Part shown: one piece after another, positions 1 to 8,339 of the stretch
Layout of the letters: each line of letters opens with the position of its first letter
How positions within the stretch are numbered: the first letter of the stretch is position 1
From: Effrenium voratum
Lineage: Eukaryota > Sar > Dinophyceae > Suessiales > Symbiodiniaceae
Length of the DNA stretch: 64,000 nucleotides
Direction of reading: 5' to 3'
NCBI GenBank assembly: GCA_963377175.1
Contig: CAUJNA010001238.1
Span: forward strand, 1 to 64,000
Made by a program: the position numbers and the translations under genes
Notes under the pieces: generated by a model
Databases searched by the model: none
Told to the model about the DNA's origin: nothing
The model's input: only the letters and a program-made list of their open reading frames with translations

Positions 1-232
1 AGCGCAGCTGGGGTACCTGGCGGTGCACGGCCTCCGTCAGCCGGCTCACGTCGTCCAGGTGCCGCTGCCCCTCCGGCGCCTGCCTGCGCTCGCCTAGCCA
101 GTTGTTGAAGGCCCGCGCCTCCTCCAGTTCTCGGTAGCGCTTCAGCAGCAGCGGCTGCAAGTTGTAACTGGGGTACGTCCTGCGGAACCACCGGAGCATC
201 CGCGGCTCGTTGCGGGGCTCTATGGACATCAT
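1..232 (-). CDS. Hypothetical protein, partial (runs off the window edge)
   Basis: This frame opens with two adjacent ATG codons (232-230 and 229-227) and stays open to base 1, giving 77 residues without a stop. The start of the protein is rich in Arg and aromatic residues (RMLRWFRRTYPSYN) and is followed by a helical, charged stretch with RYRELEEARAF. The gene follows the minor capsid and AT-hook genes on the same strand, which suggests membership of the same viral gene block. I recognise no domain. A loose resemblance in helical character to the small protein at 22416-22733 is too weak to claim homology. The C-terminus is outside the window. Confidence 0.4.
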   Translation of the reverse strand, partial: MMSIEPRNEPRMLRWFRRTYPSYNLQPLLLKRYRELEEARAFNNWLGERRQAPEGQRHLDDVSRLTEAVHRQVPQLR

Positions 233-270
233 GCTTTTATACCAGTACGCTTGCGCCTGTGGTCAGCCGG

Positions 271-614
271 TCATAAGCGGACTGCCTCTCCAGCATGCGC
301 AATGCGCAGGGCGCGCTGCTGCTCTCTTGTGAGCTGAGGCGCCTCCAGTTCAGCCGGCGCCGGTGCCTCAGCCGGTGCCTCAGCCGGTGCCTCAGCCGGT
401 GCCTCAACCGGTGCTGGTGCCTCCGCCGGCGCCGTCTCAAGCGGGGGCGGCTTTGGCTTGCGCTTTGGAGCAGCCGGCTCAGTAGGCACGTCCTGCTTCG
501 GTTTGTTCTTGCTCCCAGGGGGCCTGCCCCGCCGTTTCGGTTCCGGCGGGTGCGGTCTGGCGCCTCTTGCGCCTCTTGCGCCTCCGGCGCCCTGTCGTGT
601 TCGGTCGGCTCCAT
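271..614 (-). pseudogene. AT-hook, Pro/Ala-rich protein with one frameshift
   Basis: The frame starting with ATG at 614 begins MEPTEHDRAPEAQEAQEAPD. Around 545-555 the sensible reading moves to another frame and continues PKRRGRPPGSKNKPK, which contains a textbook AT-hook (RGRP flanked by basic residues, nt about 540-500). A repeated Ala-Glu-Ala-Pro tract follows, encoded by a 12-bp repeat (GCCGGTGCCTCA on the plus strand, 362-400), and the frame ends at 271. An AT-hook binds the minor groove of AT-rich DNA, so a genome-binding or core protein is plausible. It lies 10 bp after the minor capsid gene. The frameshift could be a real lesion or a sequencing error in this GC-rich repeat. The plus strand also shows an open frame here, which I take as a shadow. 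Confidence 0.5.
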
Positions 615-623
615 CCTTTTTAA

Positions 624-1379
624 TTATACGTGGTCAAGATATAACACGAACGACAAAGACGACCCGCGAAGCCGGACGACGTTGCCGTCCAGGTCGGTCA
701 GGCGGAAGCGCATGTGCCTCAGGGTAACCGGGCCCCTGAGGGCCATGAAGTGCCCGTCGTCGGAGCCCGTCTCCACACTGGTGCCCACTCCGCTCTTCAG
801 CGTGATCTTGGAGAGGATGTCGTCGCCCAGGTTGCCCAGCACTCTGCAGGCGTTGGCCAGCTGGGCGCAGCGCAGGTAGACCTCGTTGTGCGCCATCATC
901 CGGACGAACTCAAAGACCTGCTGCCCGCCGGAGACAAAGCTCGGGCCCAGCATGTGGTCCACGCTGAAGGGCTTGGTGGGAGAGGCGGGCGGCGCAGCAG
1001 GGTAGTCCGCGGCGTCAGGGAATTGCTGGCGCAGCTCCAGGTCGTTCAGGATGAGCCGGTTGCCGTCGTAGGCTACGCTCAGACTGTTCGTGGTCTCGCT
1101 ATAGGTGGCGGTGGCAAAGTTGGAGCTGATCCAGGCGGCCAACCGGGCACCAGTGTACGCGCCCTCGGGCAACAACGCCCAGTTCAGCGTGCCCAGCGCG
1201 GCGTCAACCCAGTAGAGGTAGCGGCCCCGGTCCGTGGACAAAAAGCTGTCGGCCAGGCGGATCTTGTAGACGGCGATCCGGGCGTCGCTCTGCAAGTGCA
1301 GGGACTCTCCCAGGTCTACCTCAAAGTCGCTGTCCGAGCCGGCCACTCTCTTGCGGCTGTCCACGTAGATCGTCGTCAT
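624..1379 (-). CDS. Minor capsid (penton-like) protein of a Polinton-like virus
   Basis: The gene encodes 251 residues. I chose the ATG at 1379 because the homologous part starts there (MTTIYVDSRKR) and the upstream in-frame extension has no match. The N-terminus (TIYVDSRKR, then SDFEVDL) matches that of the protein at 25875 (KKIYVDSAYR, then SDFIIEL). The C-terminus (MRFRLTD, then SLSFVLYLDHV) matches RLHFRITTS and ISFSILFQLDN of the same protein. The pattern of beta strands with a conserved YVDS start and a hydrophobic FxI/VxF end is what I expect for the single jelly-roll penton protein of Polinton-like viruses, which forms pentameric vertices. The frame is intact, unlike its AT-rich relative, and lies directly after the packaging ATPase. 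Confidence 0.65.
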   Translation of the reverse strand: MTTIYVDSRKRVAGSDSDFEVDLGESLHLQSDARIAVYKIRLADSFLSTDRGRYLYWVDAALGTLNWALLPEGAYTGARLAAWISSNFATATYSETTNSLSVAYDGNRLILNDLELRQQFPDAADYPAAPPASPTKPFSVDHMLGPSFVSGGQQVFEFVRMMAHNEVYLRCAQLANACRVLGNLGDDILSKITLKSGVGTSVETGSDDGHFMALRGPVTLRHMRFRLTDLDGNVVRLRGSSLSFVLYLDHV

Positions 1380-1458
1380 TCTTTTCTTAAGGAAGCCGCC
1401 CGTTCTGCGGACGACGGGCGGGTGGACGGCTGCGACGGAGGTGCAGCAGGAGATATTC

Positions 1459-2277
1459 TCACACTTCGCGTTGATCAGCGTGGAGCTGGCGAACAGCTTC
1501 TGGCCCAGGAAGCTGAGCGCCGCTCCCATCGGCGACTTTTTCAAGTGCGAAGCGCTCTTCGAAGCGTATGTGGAACATTTCGTTCTTCGGCTTCAGATAG
1601 TAGACGAACAGGAAACTGTAGGGTTCCCGCGTCGCCTGCTCATACAGCCGGTACAGCTGCTCCTTCGGCAGCAGGGCGCTGAGCTCCTCCACCACGGCGT
1701 CCAGCTCGTGCTGGTTGCGCAGCCTCCAGCAGCAGAGGAATTGCATGTTGACCCGCACGGCGGCGCTGATGAGCCTCAGCTTCTGGGAACTCACCCAGGT
1801 GCTGATCTGCGTGTGCCGGCCCCTGATGAACAGCGTATCCAGGGCGCCGTGAGGCTTGTGCAACTGCGGCGTGTCAGCAAAGTCGTCGATGACTACAAGC
1901 ACCTGGTACAGTTTCTTCATTTCCAACTTCTTGGACGCCTCCGTGATCTAGCGCTGCTGCTGGATGATGCGCCGCAGCGCCGCCTCGTCCCACTCGTCCC
2001 AATACGTCTGCTCCCGCTCTGTGTTCACCCCCAGGTCCTCCTCAATGTACTTCTTGACGGGTATCCAGCCGTCGTCTATGTTGACACTCGGGCTGAAGAT
2101 GTAAATTCTCTCAAAGACGCCGCGATACTGCTCCAGGATCAGGCTGATCAGAGCCACGGTTTTGCCCGATTTTGATGGCCCGAGGAAGATGCCGGTGCAC
2201 GGCACCAGGGGCACCACAGGGTCCGAGGCTTGCTTGCTGGTGTACTCGGTCGTGGGGAAAAGCTTGATCTTCCCCAT
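1459..2277 (-). pseudogene. A32-type genome-packaging ATPase, interrupted by an in-frame TAG
   Basis: FtsK/HerA-type ATPases of this family pump viral DNA into the capsid. The ATG at 2277 starts a frame with Walker A GPSKSGKT at residues 33-40, then IYIFSPSVNIDD. After residue 109 there is a TAG at 1950-1948. Reading continues in the same frame with the Walker B strand VLVVIDDFAD, then RGRHTQIS and the C-terminal FHIRFEERF. The homologous gene at 19145 has the same landmarks (GGKT, IFSPSVHND, LIVIDDHADD, TRGRHDA, MFHINFEQAF), which shows the stop lies inside one gene. So either a single point mutation killed it, or the codon is read through. The minor capsid gene follows on the same strand. 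Just upstream of the start lies a 33-bp minisatellite that extends the reading frame without coding evidence. Confidence 0.8.
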
Positions 2278-2326
2278 TCGTCCTTTTGCGTTACTTCCGA
2301 AAATCGAAGCCGGCGAGACTCGGAAC

Positions 2327-2551
2327 AATCCTGCGCCCAGCACAGGATTGACGGGGGCAATCCTGCGCCCAGCACAGGATTGACGGAGGGCAATCCTGCG
2401 CCCAGCACAGGATTGACGGAGGGCAATCCTGCGCCCAGCACAGGATTGACGGAGGGCAATCCTGCGCCCAGCACAGGATTGACGGAGGGCAATCCTGCGC
2501 CCAGCACAGGATTGACGGAGGGCAATCCTGCGCCCAGCACAGGATTGACGG
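2327..2551. repeat. 33-bp minisatellite, seven copies, each with an inverted repeat
   Basis: Seven copies start at about 2327, 2359, 2392, 2425, 2458, 2491 and 2524. Each contains AATCCTG and CAGGATT separated by nine bases, so every unit can fold into a 7-bp stem. Because 33 is a multiple of three and the unit lacks stops, several frames are open across it on both strands. I regard those as non-coding. Confidence 0.9.
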
Positions 2552-2597
2552 CAAGGCGAGGGGCAGGTCAGGCACACAGTGTCACTGAAGAGCAAAG

Positions 2598-2672
2598 CGG
2601 CCATAGCGCAATGGCTAAGGCGTAGACTTCGAAGCCAAGTGGCCCAGGTTCGATTCCAGCCTGGGCCCATGT
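2598..2672 (+). repeat. tRNA-derived sequence (SINE head or tRNA pseudogene)
   Basis: The stretch has both internal RNA polymerase III promoter elements at tRNA-like spacing: a box A (TAGCGCAATGG, 2604-2614) and a perfect box B (GGTTCGATTCC, 2647-2657). The D-arm looks like that of an arginine tRNA, and the central loop could present TCG. The T stem and acceptor stem pair only partly (for example CCAGG against CCAGC), so it cannot be a functional tRNA. The box B region with the CCTGG that follows resembles the SINE at 49106-49255. I see no poly-A tail or target duplication here. Confidence 0.55.
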
Positions 2673-2689
2673 AAATAATCAGAAGGCAG

Positions 2690-3345
2690 CCAGCAGTTGT
2701 CCAAGTTCCTTGTCCAAGTTCGGCGGGGGAACTTGGACAAGTGGCTTTGCAAGAGGAAAACACGTGATAAAATTTGTCCAAGTTCCTTGTCCAAGTTCTT
2801 GTCCAAGTTCAGGTTCCTCCGGAGGAGAATTCTCGTACCCTAATCTTCTGGTTGTCTTGTTATTAAAAAGAGTGGTATAAGTCTCCGAGCAGGAGCGCCC
2901 CGATTCCAGGCAGGCCCCGATTCCAGGCAGGCCCCGATTCCAACTTCGTGGCCCAGGGCGGAAACCCGAACTTGGACAAGAACTTGGACAAGGAACTTGG
3001 ACAAATTTTATCACGTGTTTTGCTCTTGCAGAGCCACTTGTCCAAGTTCGCCCGGGGAACTTGGACAAGGAACTTGGACAACTGCGGGCTGCCGTGTTAC
3101 AAGCTCTCTCAGTATTACCCGATTCCAGGCAGGCCCCGATTCCACAACTTGGCCCAGGGCGGAACTTGGACAAGAACTTGGACAAGGAACTTGGACAAGT
3201 TTTATCACGTGTTTTCCTCTTGCAGAGCCACTTGACCAAGTTCGCCCGGGGAACTTGGACAAGGAACTTGGACAACTGCGGGCTGCCGTGTTACAAGCTC
3301 TCTCAGTATTACGCCCCGATTCCAGGCAGGCCCCGATTCCGTGTG
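2690..3345. repeat. Nested direct and inverted repeats of the TTGTCCAAGTTC motif
   Basis: The 12-bp word TTGTCCAAGTTC occurs many times in one orientation from 2697 to 2815, and as GAACTTGGACAA from about 2968 to 3275. The two parts are inverted copies of a longer unit that includes AAACACGTGATAAAA. The inverted unit is itself repeated in tandem with a period of about 194 bp (GAACTTGGACAAG at 2968 and 3162). A second word, CCCCGATTCCAGGCAGG, punctuates the units. There is no gene in this stretch. Confidence 0.85.
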
Positions 3346-3351
3346 CCTCCG

Positions 3352-3846
3352 CCTCTCTCTTTAGAGGGCGTTTCCCAAATGGATTCTATTCTACCTGAGA
3401 GGCTCCCAGCACTCGTCCGTCCAGCATTTGACCTTGTCCTGCGAAGGATTCGAAGTCTAAAACGCTGCGTGCAGGCGTGTGGCTGCAAAATAATGACCCC
3501 TAGATATGCGCCGCAATTTGGCTCCAGGTTGCATTTCAAGCGATGTCAAGCTTTGCCAAAGGAAACCCCTTTTCCCTTTTTTTTCGGGGACCCCTTTTTT
3601 GGGGACCCCTTGTTTTCTTTTTTTTTGTTTTTTCTTAGCCCTGCAAAGGTTGGCTCGCTTGAAATGCAACCTGGAGCCAAATTGCGGCGCATATCTAGGG
3701 GTCATTATTTTGCAGCCACACGCCTGCACGCATTTGTTTTAGACTTCGAATCCTTCGCAGGACGAGGTCAAATGCTGGACGGACGAGTGCTGGGAGCCTC
3801 TCAGGTAGAATAGAATCCATTTGGAAAACGCCCTCTAAAGAGAGAG
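3352..3846. repeat. Foldback: inverted repeat with arms of about 206 bp
   Basis: Bases 3352-3557 and 3641-3846 are reverse complements with few mismatches. The outer ends are CTCTCTCTTTAGAGGGCG and CGCCCTCTAAAGAGAGAG; the inner ends are at GCATTTCAAGC and GCTTGAAATGC. The spacer of about 83 bp is pyrimidine-rich with GGGGACCCC words. This is the form of a foldback element or MITE, or of a palindromic rearrangement. I see no transposase. Confidence 0.85.
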
Positions 3847-3854
3847 CTCCCTGT

Positions 3855-4072
3855 CGGCGCTTCTGCGCTTCTCTGCGCTTCTGCGCTTCTGCGCTTCTGC
3901 GCTTCTCGGCTTCTGCGATTTATTGCGCTTCTGCGCTTCTCGGCTTCTGCGGTTTATTGCGCTTCTGCGCTTCTGCGCTTCTTGGCTTCTGCGATTTATT
4001 GCGCTTCTGCGCTTCTGCGCTTCTCGGCTTCTGCGGTTTATTGCGCTTCTGCGCTTCGCGGCTTCGCCGCTT
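3855..4072. repeat. Minisatellite built from GCGCTTCTG
   Basis: Short words GCGCTTCTG and CTCGGCTTCTGCG(A/G)TTTATT alternate in a higher-order array. Open frames in it encode only repeats such as RSAEAQK on the minus strand and are not genes. It ends at the sharp change to AT-rich DNA where the first AT-rich viral element begins. Confidence 0.85.
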
Positions 4073-4224
4073 GACACACCCGGGCTGCAACCCAAATCCC
4101 CTTGCAATGAAAATAAATATAATTAGAGAACACACCGCCCCCCAGAAGATTCGCCTCCACAACCGGCTCCAAGCCCGCTAAAACAGAAATGAAGAAAAAA
4201 CAAAATATGAGCACCAGCATTACC

Positions 4225-4340
4225 ATGATTGCAAAGGAATATTGGAGACCAGAAAGAAGAAAAATAGTAATGTATAAAGAAGAATTTATATCTGGTTTTT
4301 CAGAGGAAAAAAAAGAGAAAAGATCCAACTATTTATATAA
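4225..4340 (+). pseudogene. Remnant of the zinc-finger protein gene that precedes the fiber
   Basis: This stretch aligns base by base, with many small indels, to the 3' end of the gene at 26880-27434: GAATATT, GAAAAAATA and the AAGAGAAAAGAT end are recognisable, as is the following TATAACCTA...ATAATAATTATG. The reading frame is destroyed. It shows that the order zinc-finger gene then fiber gene was common to both AT-rich elements before they diverged. Confidence 0.45.
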
Positions 4341-4369
4341 CCTACAATATAATAATTATGTTTTTCTAA

Positions 4370-6634
4370 ATTATTTCATGGGGGGGACGGCTCAAGTAGA
4401 TTGTAGCCAAGAGAATTTAGTATTTTAAATTCACAGAACCATCGCACAAAGATTAAGCAGTGTTTATGCTACAAAACAAGAATTAGCAGACACAGCAGGA
4501 TCATTAGGTGGAGGTTATACAATTGAAGAAGTTGATGCTCTTATTTTAGCACAAAAAATAAGATAGATGCAAACATATCAGCAATATCAGGAATTAATGC
4601 AACATCAACAACAATGTTTGATGAACAAATAAATCAAAATATAGCAATCACAAGCAACCTTAATAATATAACAGCGAAAGGGATATTATTACACCGTCAA
4701 CTTTACTTACTACCGACGATATCAGGCATATAATGTTACAATTTTTTTATACCGTTTGATTTCTACGTGTAATATAATTTAGTTCAAAGAGTTTACTATA
4801 TTAACAGGATCACAATAATACATTGAGAATTCACATGTTTAGTAGTAATTAACATAACCATGTTAGCAACATCGCAATACAAATACAAACGGAACTTGCA
4901 ATATTAAAGAACCACTGTAGGTCCAGTAATATGACATTTTGGTTAATAGCCATCAAAAACTCGCGTTACCTTCTCCTTATATTTCATTAATTGACGCAAA
5001 TACTTAATAACATAAAGGACACGGAAACACAATAACACCCATTCTTACAGATATAGCAGATTTACAAGCAGGAGCGGGCGCTTCTTGGACTACAGCTGAA
5101 AAAACAACTATTCAAGCGGATGTATCAACATTATATACAAACGATACTAATTTATTCAATACTAACACTGCTTACAGTAATACATTTGCTTCAATTATAT
5201 CAGATAATAATATACAAGATGTATTAATAACTCAAAATTCAAACACAATAAATAGTTTAATATCAGCAGATTTACAAAAGTTAGATAAAACAATCACAAC
5301 TGCGCAAACGGTAAACTCTCCATTAATACTTAGTTTATACTAATCCAATTTTTAGAATTCAAGATGCTGTAAGTAACCAACGCTTAGAATTTAAAAGAGG
5401 TTGTCAGTTAGACTCTTACCAGGGGTTAGAAGGCGCTACTCCTTATAGATTATGGTTAGGATGGAATACAGGCGATGTCATTATTGGAAGACCTAATAAT
5501 GCTTCAAGAATTACAATTAATGGTAATGTTCATACTTCATACAATTTTGCTCAAGCGCACGGAACATCATATTTTGAAGGTTCTGTTTATATGAAAGGTA
5601 ATTTATATGTAAATAATGATTTCTCAACAGATATTAAAACTAAAATTGATAATTTAGACAGTGCGTTAACTCCGTATTTAGAAACATACACTCCCTCGGG
5701 AACAGAAGGTTTTTATATTCATCATCCTAATTTTGTTGCTTGTAGTATTGGCGATATTACAAATTCTTCTAACCAATATTTTATGTGCGACGGTGCTGTG
5801 TCAAAAACCATATTCAATAAACCAGTTGATATATTAGGTGATCTATATACAAACGGCGATTTAACAATGGTTTCTGGAAAAAAGATTGAAGTCAATCAAG
5901 TTCAATCAGTATCAGGAAATACTTTATTATTACAAAATTCACCGAGTGGCAATGTTCAATTTGGCAACACATCAAAACTAATAATTGATAATGCTGAAAT
6001 GTATGTCGATACAAATGATTTAATAATTAGGAATAGCAACACTTCAAACTCTATTAATTTGGTTGTTGGATTGTCTGCAACATACGCTGATAATAAAATT
6101 ATTTTGAATAGTGGAAGCAATAGCGAATTGCGAGGCGATTGGACTATTGACGGCGATATGACTTTTGGAATTGCTCATAAAATCAATTTGAGACATTTAA
6201 ATAGTGATGCTGTTTTAAGATTAGAAGCATCAACAACTATTGATAGTTATATTGATGGCACTAAATATTTACAATTGGATGATACTCAATTTTCATCATT
6301 TAACGGATTTAATTTAAGTAGCGATCTTCGTTTAAAAACCGAAATAGAAGATATTGAAGACGATTGTATAGAAACTGTTAAAAATATTAAAGTAAAAACA
6401 TTTATTAAAAATCATAAAACAAAAAAACATGAAATTGGATTTATAGCACAACACTGTCAAGAATTTACTGATTCGAAATTTGGCATTGTGAATGATAATG
6501 GAGATTACTTGACCATGAGTTATGATAAAATGACCGCCGTACTTTGGCGTTCCCTACAAACTATGATTAATCGTGTAGAGTATTTGGAAAATGAAGTTTT
6601 TAAAAAGAAAAAGAAAAAAGACAAGTCTAAATAA
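4370..6634 (+). pseudogene. Fiber-like protein with peptidase S74 chaperone domain, broken copy
   Basis: This is the sister of the fiber gene at 27470. The 5' third (4384-5320) is damaged by frameshifts and by an unrelated insert near 4700-4960, but LQAGAGASW and the coiled, Asn/Thr-rich repeats survive. From 5327 one frame is open to 6634. It has its own central segment (about 5345-5690) unlike the right copy, then a C-terminal region nearly identical to it. The end holds the S74 signature SSDLRLKTEIEDIED (about 6317-6360), whose Ser and Lys are the expected autoproteolytic dyad, and a C-terminal helix with a Lys-rich tail. In phage fibers this domain trimerises the fiber and then cuts itself off. 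The product would be a host-attachment spike. Confidence 0.75.
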
Positions 6635-6690
6635 TATTTATGCGAGAAGTGATATTAAACTTTACAAATAAAAATATATAGTTCTAAAAT

Positions 6691-6715
6691 CTTGTAAAAT
6701 GTATTTAAAGAAATA
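6691..6715 (+). promoter_or_regulatory. Conserved viral promoter-like motif
   Basis: CTTGTAAAAT is followed by GTATTTAAAGAAATA. The core ends exactly 24 nt before the ATG at 6740. The same arrangement recurs upstream of 7400, 9351, 13461, 17968 (minus) and, weaker, 29974 (minus) and 30098. Confidence 0.6.
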
Positions 6716-6739
6716 TAATATAATATAATATATAATACA

Positions 6740-7021
6740 ATGAGTATTAAACCTGAAGATATGACATTAGAGCAAATAAAGGAGCAACTGGCACTATATA
6801 ACAGATTATATTATCAAAGAAGGAGACACGAAAAGGACTTTATGGACACCAAAAGGGCAAGTGCTATAAGATTTCACAGAAGAAAGAAATTAGACAAGAT
6901 GGCCGAAAATGGAGAAATTGATTTAAAAGATATTGATTATGAAAAGAAGCCAGAAGATTTACAGAATACAAAACCAAGAAAATATAAGGCACAAACATAT
7001 AAAATTATAACAGTTGAATAA
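6740..7021 (+). CDS. Small basic protein conserved in both AT-rich elements
   Basis: The gene encodes 93 residues, starting MSIKPEDMTLEQIKEQLALY. It is clearly related to the minus-strand gene at 29711-29974, sharing the patterns DMTLEQIK / DLTLEEIK, YNRLYY and RKKLDKM / RKRLDKM. The first 45 residues are predicted helical with a Tyr-rich centre, followed by a basic stretch, as in a small DNA- or RNA-binding or scaffolding protein. No enzymatic motif is visible. The gene is intact although its neighbours are broken. It has the conserved promoter-like motif 24 nt upstream and a perfect AT-rich hairpin 33 nt downstream. Function unknown. Confidence 0.7.
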   Translation: MSIKPEDMTLEQIKEQLALYNRLYYQRRRHEKDFMDTKRASAIRFHRRKKLDKMAENGEIDLKDIDYEKKPEDLQNTKPRKYKAQTYKIITVE

Positions 7022-7054
7022 ATAATATTTATTAAAATTTAAATATTTTAAATA

Positions 7055-7088
7055 ATATTTATTAAAATTTAAATATTTTAATAAATAT
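7055..7088 (+). terminator. Perfect AT-rich hairpin after the small basic protein gene
   Basis: Two arms of 14 bp (ATATTTATTAAAAT and its complement) enclose the loop TTAAAT. A direct repeat of about 30 bp precedes it (7022-7050 against 7051-7080). Position just after a stop codon suggests a 3'-end signal like the hairpins that set polyadenylation in some giant viruses. That role is an inference. Confidence 0.5.
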
Positions 7089-7108
7089 GTGGTGCGTTTT
7101 TGGGTTTT

Positions 7109-7291
7109 TAGGTTTTGAAACCCCCAGAGCGGGGGATTCGAAAACCCTGACTGGGGGGATTTGCACAAAAATCCTTAAATTAGGTGGTGTTTAGCGGAAA
7201 CCCCCAGAGCGGGGGATTCGAAAACCCTAACCCAGGGGATTCGAAAACCCTAACCCGGGGGATTCGAAAACCCTGACCCGGGGGATTTGAA
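7109..7291. repeat. Short GGGGGATTCGAAAACCCT repeats
   Basis: GGGGGATTCGAAAACCCT and variants occur five times. Twice they are preceded by CCCCCAGAGCGGGGG, itself a small hairpin. The GC-rich words interrupt an otherwise AT-rich intergenic region. No gene is visible here. Confidence 0.7.
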
Positions 7292-7346
7292 ACCATAAAT
7301 TTAGGAAAAATATAAACATATATAGAACTGTTACTATAAAAATATT

Positions 7347-7373
7347 TCTTGTAAAAAAGTATTTAAAGAAATA
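7347..7373 (+). promoter_or_regulatory. Conserved viral promoter-like motif
   Basis: TTCTTGTAAAAAAGT followed by ATTTAAAGAAATA. It ends 26 nt before the ATG at 7400, which is why I prefer that start to the upstream ATGs at 7376 and 7391. Confidence 0.6.
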
Positions 7374-7399
7374 TTATGTATTATAATTATATGTTGAAA

Positions 7400-8174
7400 A
7401 TGTTCAGTGAGATTGAGCAGGAAGAAATAATTAATGAGTTCTTAAATCAGATAAATATAAATGACATTAAAAGAACGATAAATAGAAAAATTGGAATGTG
7501 TAGAGAGTGTAAATTTAATTATAATAATATTCAGTTATATAAAACTAAATTATCAGAAAATATTATTAAACACATATGCAAATATAATTATAAAGAATGT
7601 TATAAATGCAAAAGATTAAAACAGTTGAACACATTTATAAATATTGACACTTGTAATAAGTCAAAAGAATTCATCAAACTAACTGAAATAATTGAAAATG
7701 AAAAGGAGGAAGACACAACTGTTACAACAGACAACATCAAAGATTATTATTTTACAAAATTATATAAATTTCCGACATTCAAATTTATCAAATCCAATTT
7801 ATTAAAGGATGTTAAAGAAAGGCACAACTACACAAGGGACATACACGACAGAATAAAGGACTGTTATGAATTATACTACAAAGGAATTATTAAAACTGTA
7901 AGTGCTGGAGTAGATCATAGTGATACACCAATTTATAAAACAGTTGAAATAATATACATAGAAACATTTTGAATTTTTGGATGAGTATGACATATCAAAA
8001 GACCAGAAGAATAGACGGGACTGTTTTAGATATATTGAAAATAATATTTCGAACACGTTAACCATATTCAAAATAATATTATCACACATTTTCAATAAGC
8101 AAGATAATGCATTCTCCAATATCCTTTTTAATGATGTAGGACAAAATATTTATAAGCACTATACAGAAAAATAA
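7400..8174 (+). pseudogene. Zinc-binding protein, one frameshift
   Basis: From the ATG at 7400 (MFSEIEQEEIINEF) the protein shows two Cys pairs, CRECK near residue 35 and CYKCKRL near residue 70, which probably bind one zinc ion. The stretch between them resembles the small protein at 13461-13709 (CYDCCHF then CENCQEW), so the two are probably paralogues. The frame meets TGA at 7970, but a one-base shift in the run TTTTGAATTTTTGG continues it directly as EFLDEYDISKDQ to a stop at 8174. The two parts are therefore most likely one gene of about 258 residues. The conserved promoter motif precedes it, and the integrase follows. Function unknown. Confidence 0.5.
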
Positions 8175-8197
8175 TAATAAGCGAGAGAGTACAAAAT

Positions 8198-8311
8198 ATG
8201 ATATTTAGTTCATACCCAAGTATCAAAGATATCAAACCGCAGACTAATAGGAGTAACCAAAAACAACAACAGTACGAAGCATATTTAAATAGTGCTGAAG
8301 ATTTTGAATAA
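8198..8311 (+). CDS. Very small ORF before the integrase
   Basis: This frame encodes 37 residues, starting MIFSSYPSIKDIKPQ, with a Gln-rich middle and an acidic end. It sits alone between the zinc protein and the integrase, 28 bp before the integrase start. There is no match in the right element and no recognisable motif, so it may be chance. Confidence 0.25.
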   Translation: MIFSSYPSIKDIKPQTNRSNQKQQQYEAYLNSAEDFE

Positions 8312-8339
8312 AATGTAAAAAAATTTCACCTTTATTAAT

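Larger units (their letters stand above)
1..2277 (-). mobile_element. GC-rich fragment of a Polinton-like virus
   Basis: Four consecutive minus-strand reading frames (packaging ATPase, minor capsid protein, AT-hook protein and an ORF open at the left edge) have a viral morphogenesis-module order. The ATPase and minor capsid protein are homologous by motif to those of the AT-rich element at 19145-19907 and 25875-26723, yet the DNA here is strongly GC-rich. It is therefore either a different virus lineage or an old insertion whose composition has drifted towards the host. No integrase, polymerase or terminal repeats lie within the window part, so the element extends to the left or is a fragment. 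Its right boundary is masked by a 33-bp minisatellite. Confidence 0.7.

Noticed and set aside
237..879. Plus-strand frames opposite the AT-hook and minor capsid genes
   Set aside because: They mirror GC-rich minus-strand genes whose proteins have recognisable motifs. The plus-strand products are Arg/Cys/Leu-rich without sense.
2327..2551. CRISPR array
   Set aside because: Units are contiguous 33-bp repeats without unique spacers, in a eukaryotic context without cas genes. The same holds for the 20-bp and 61-bp arrays at 14.2-16.0 kb.
2598..2672. Functional tRNA gene
   Set aside because: Box A and box B are present, but the T stem and acceptor stem do not pair well enough, so I call it tRNA-derived only.
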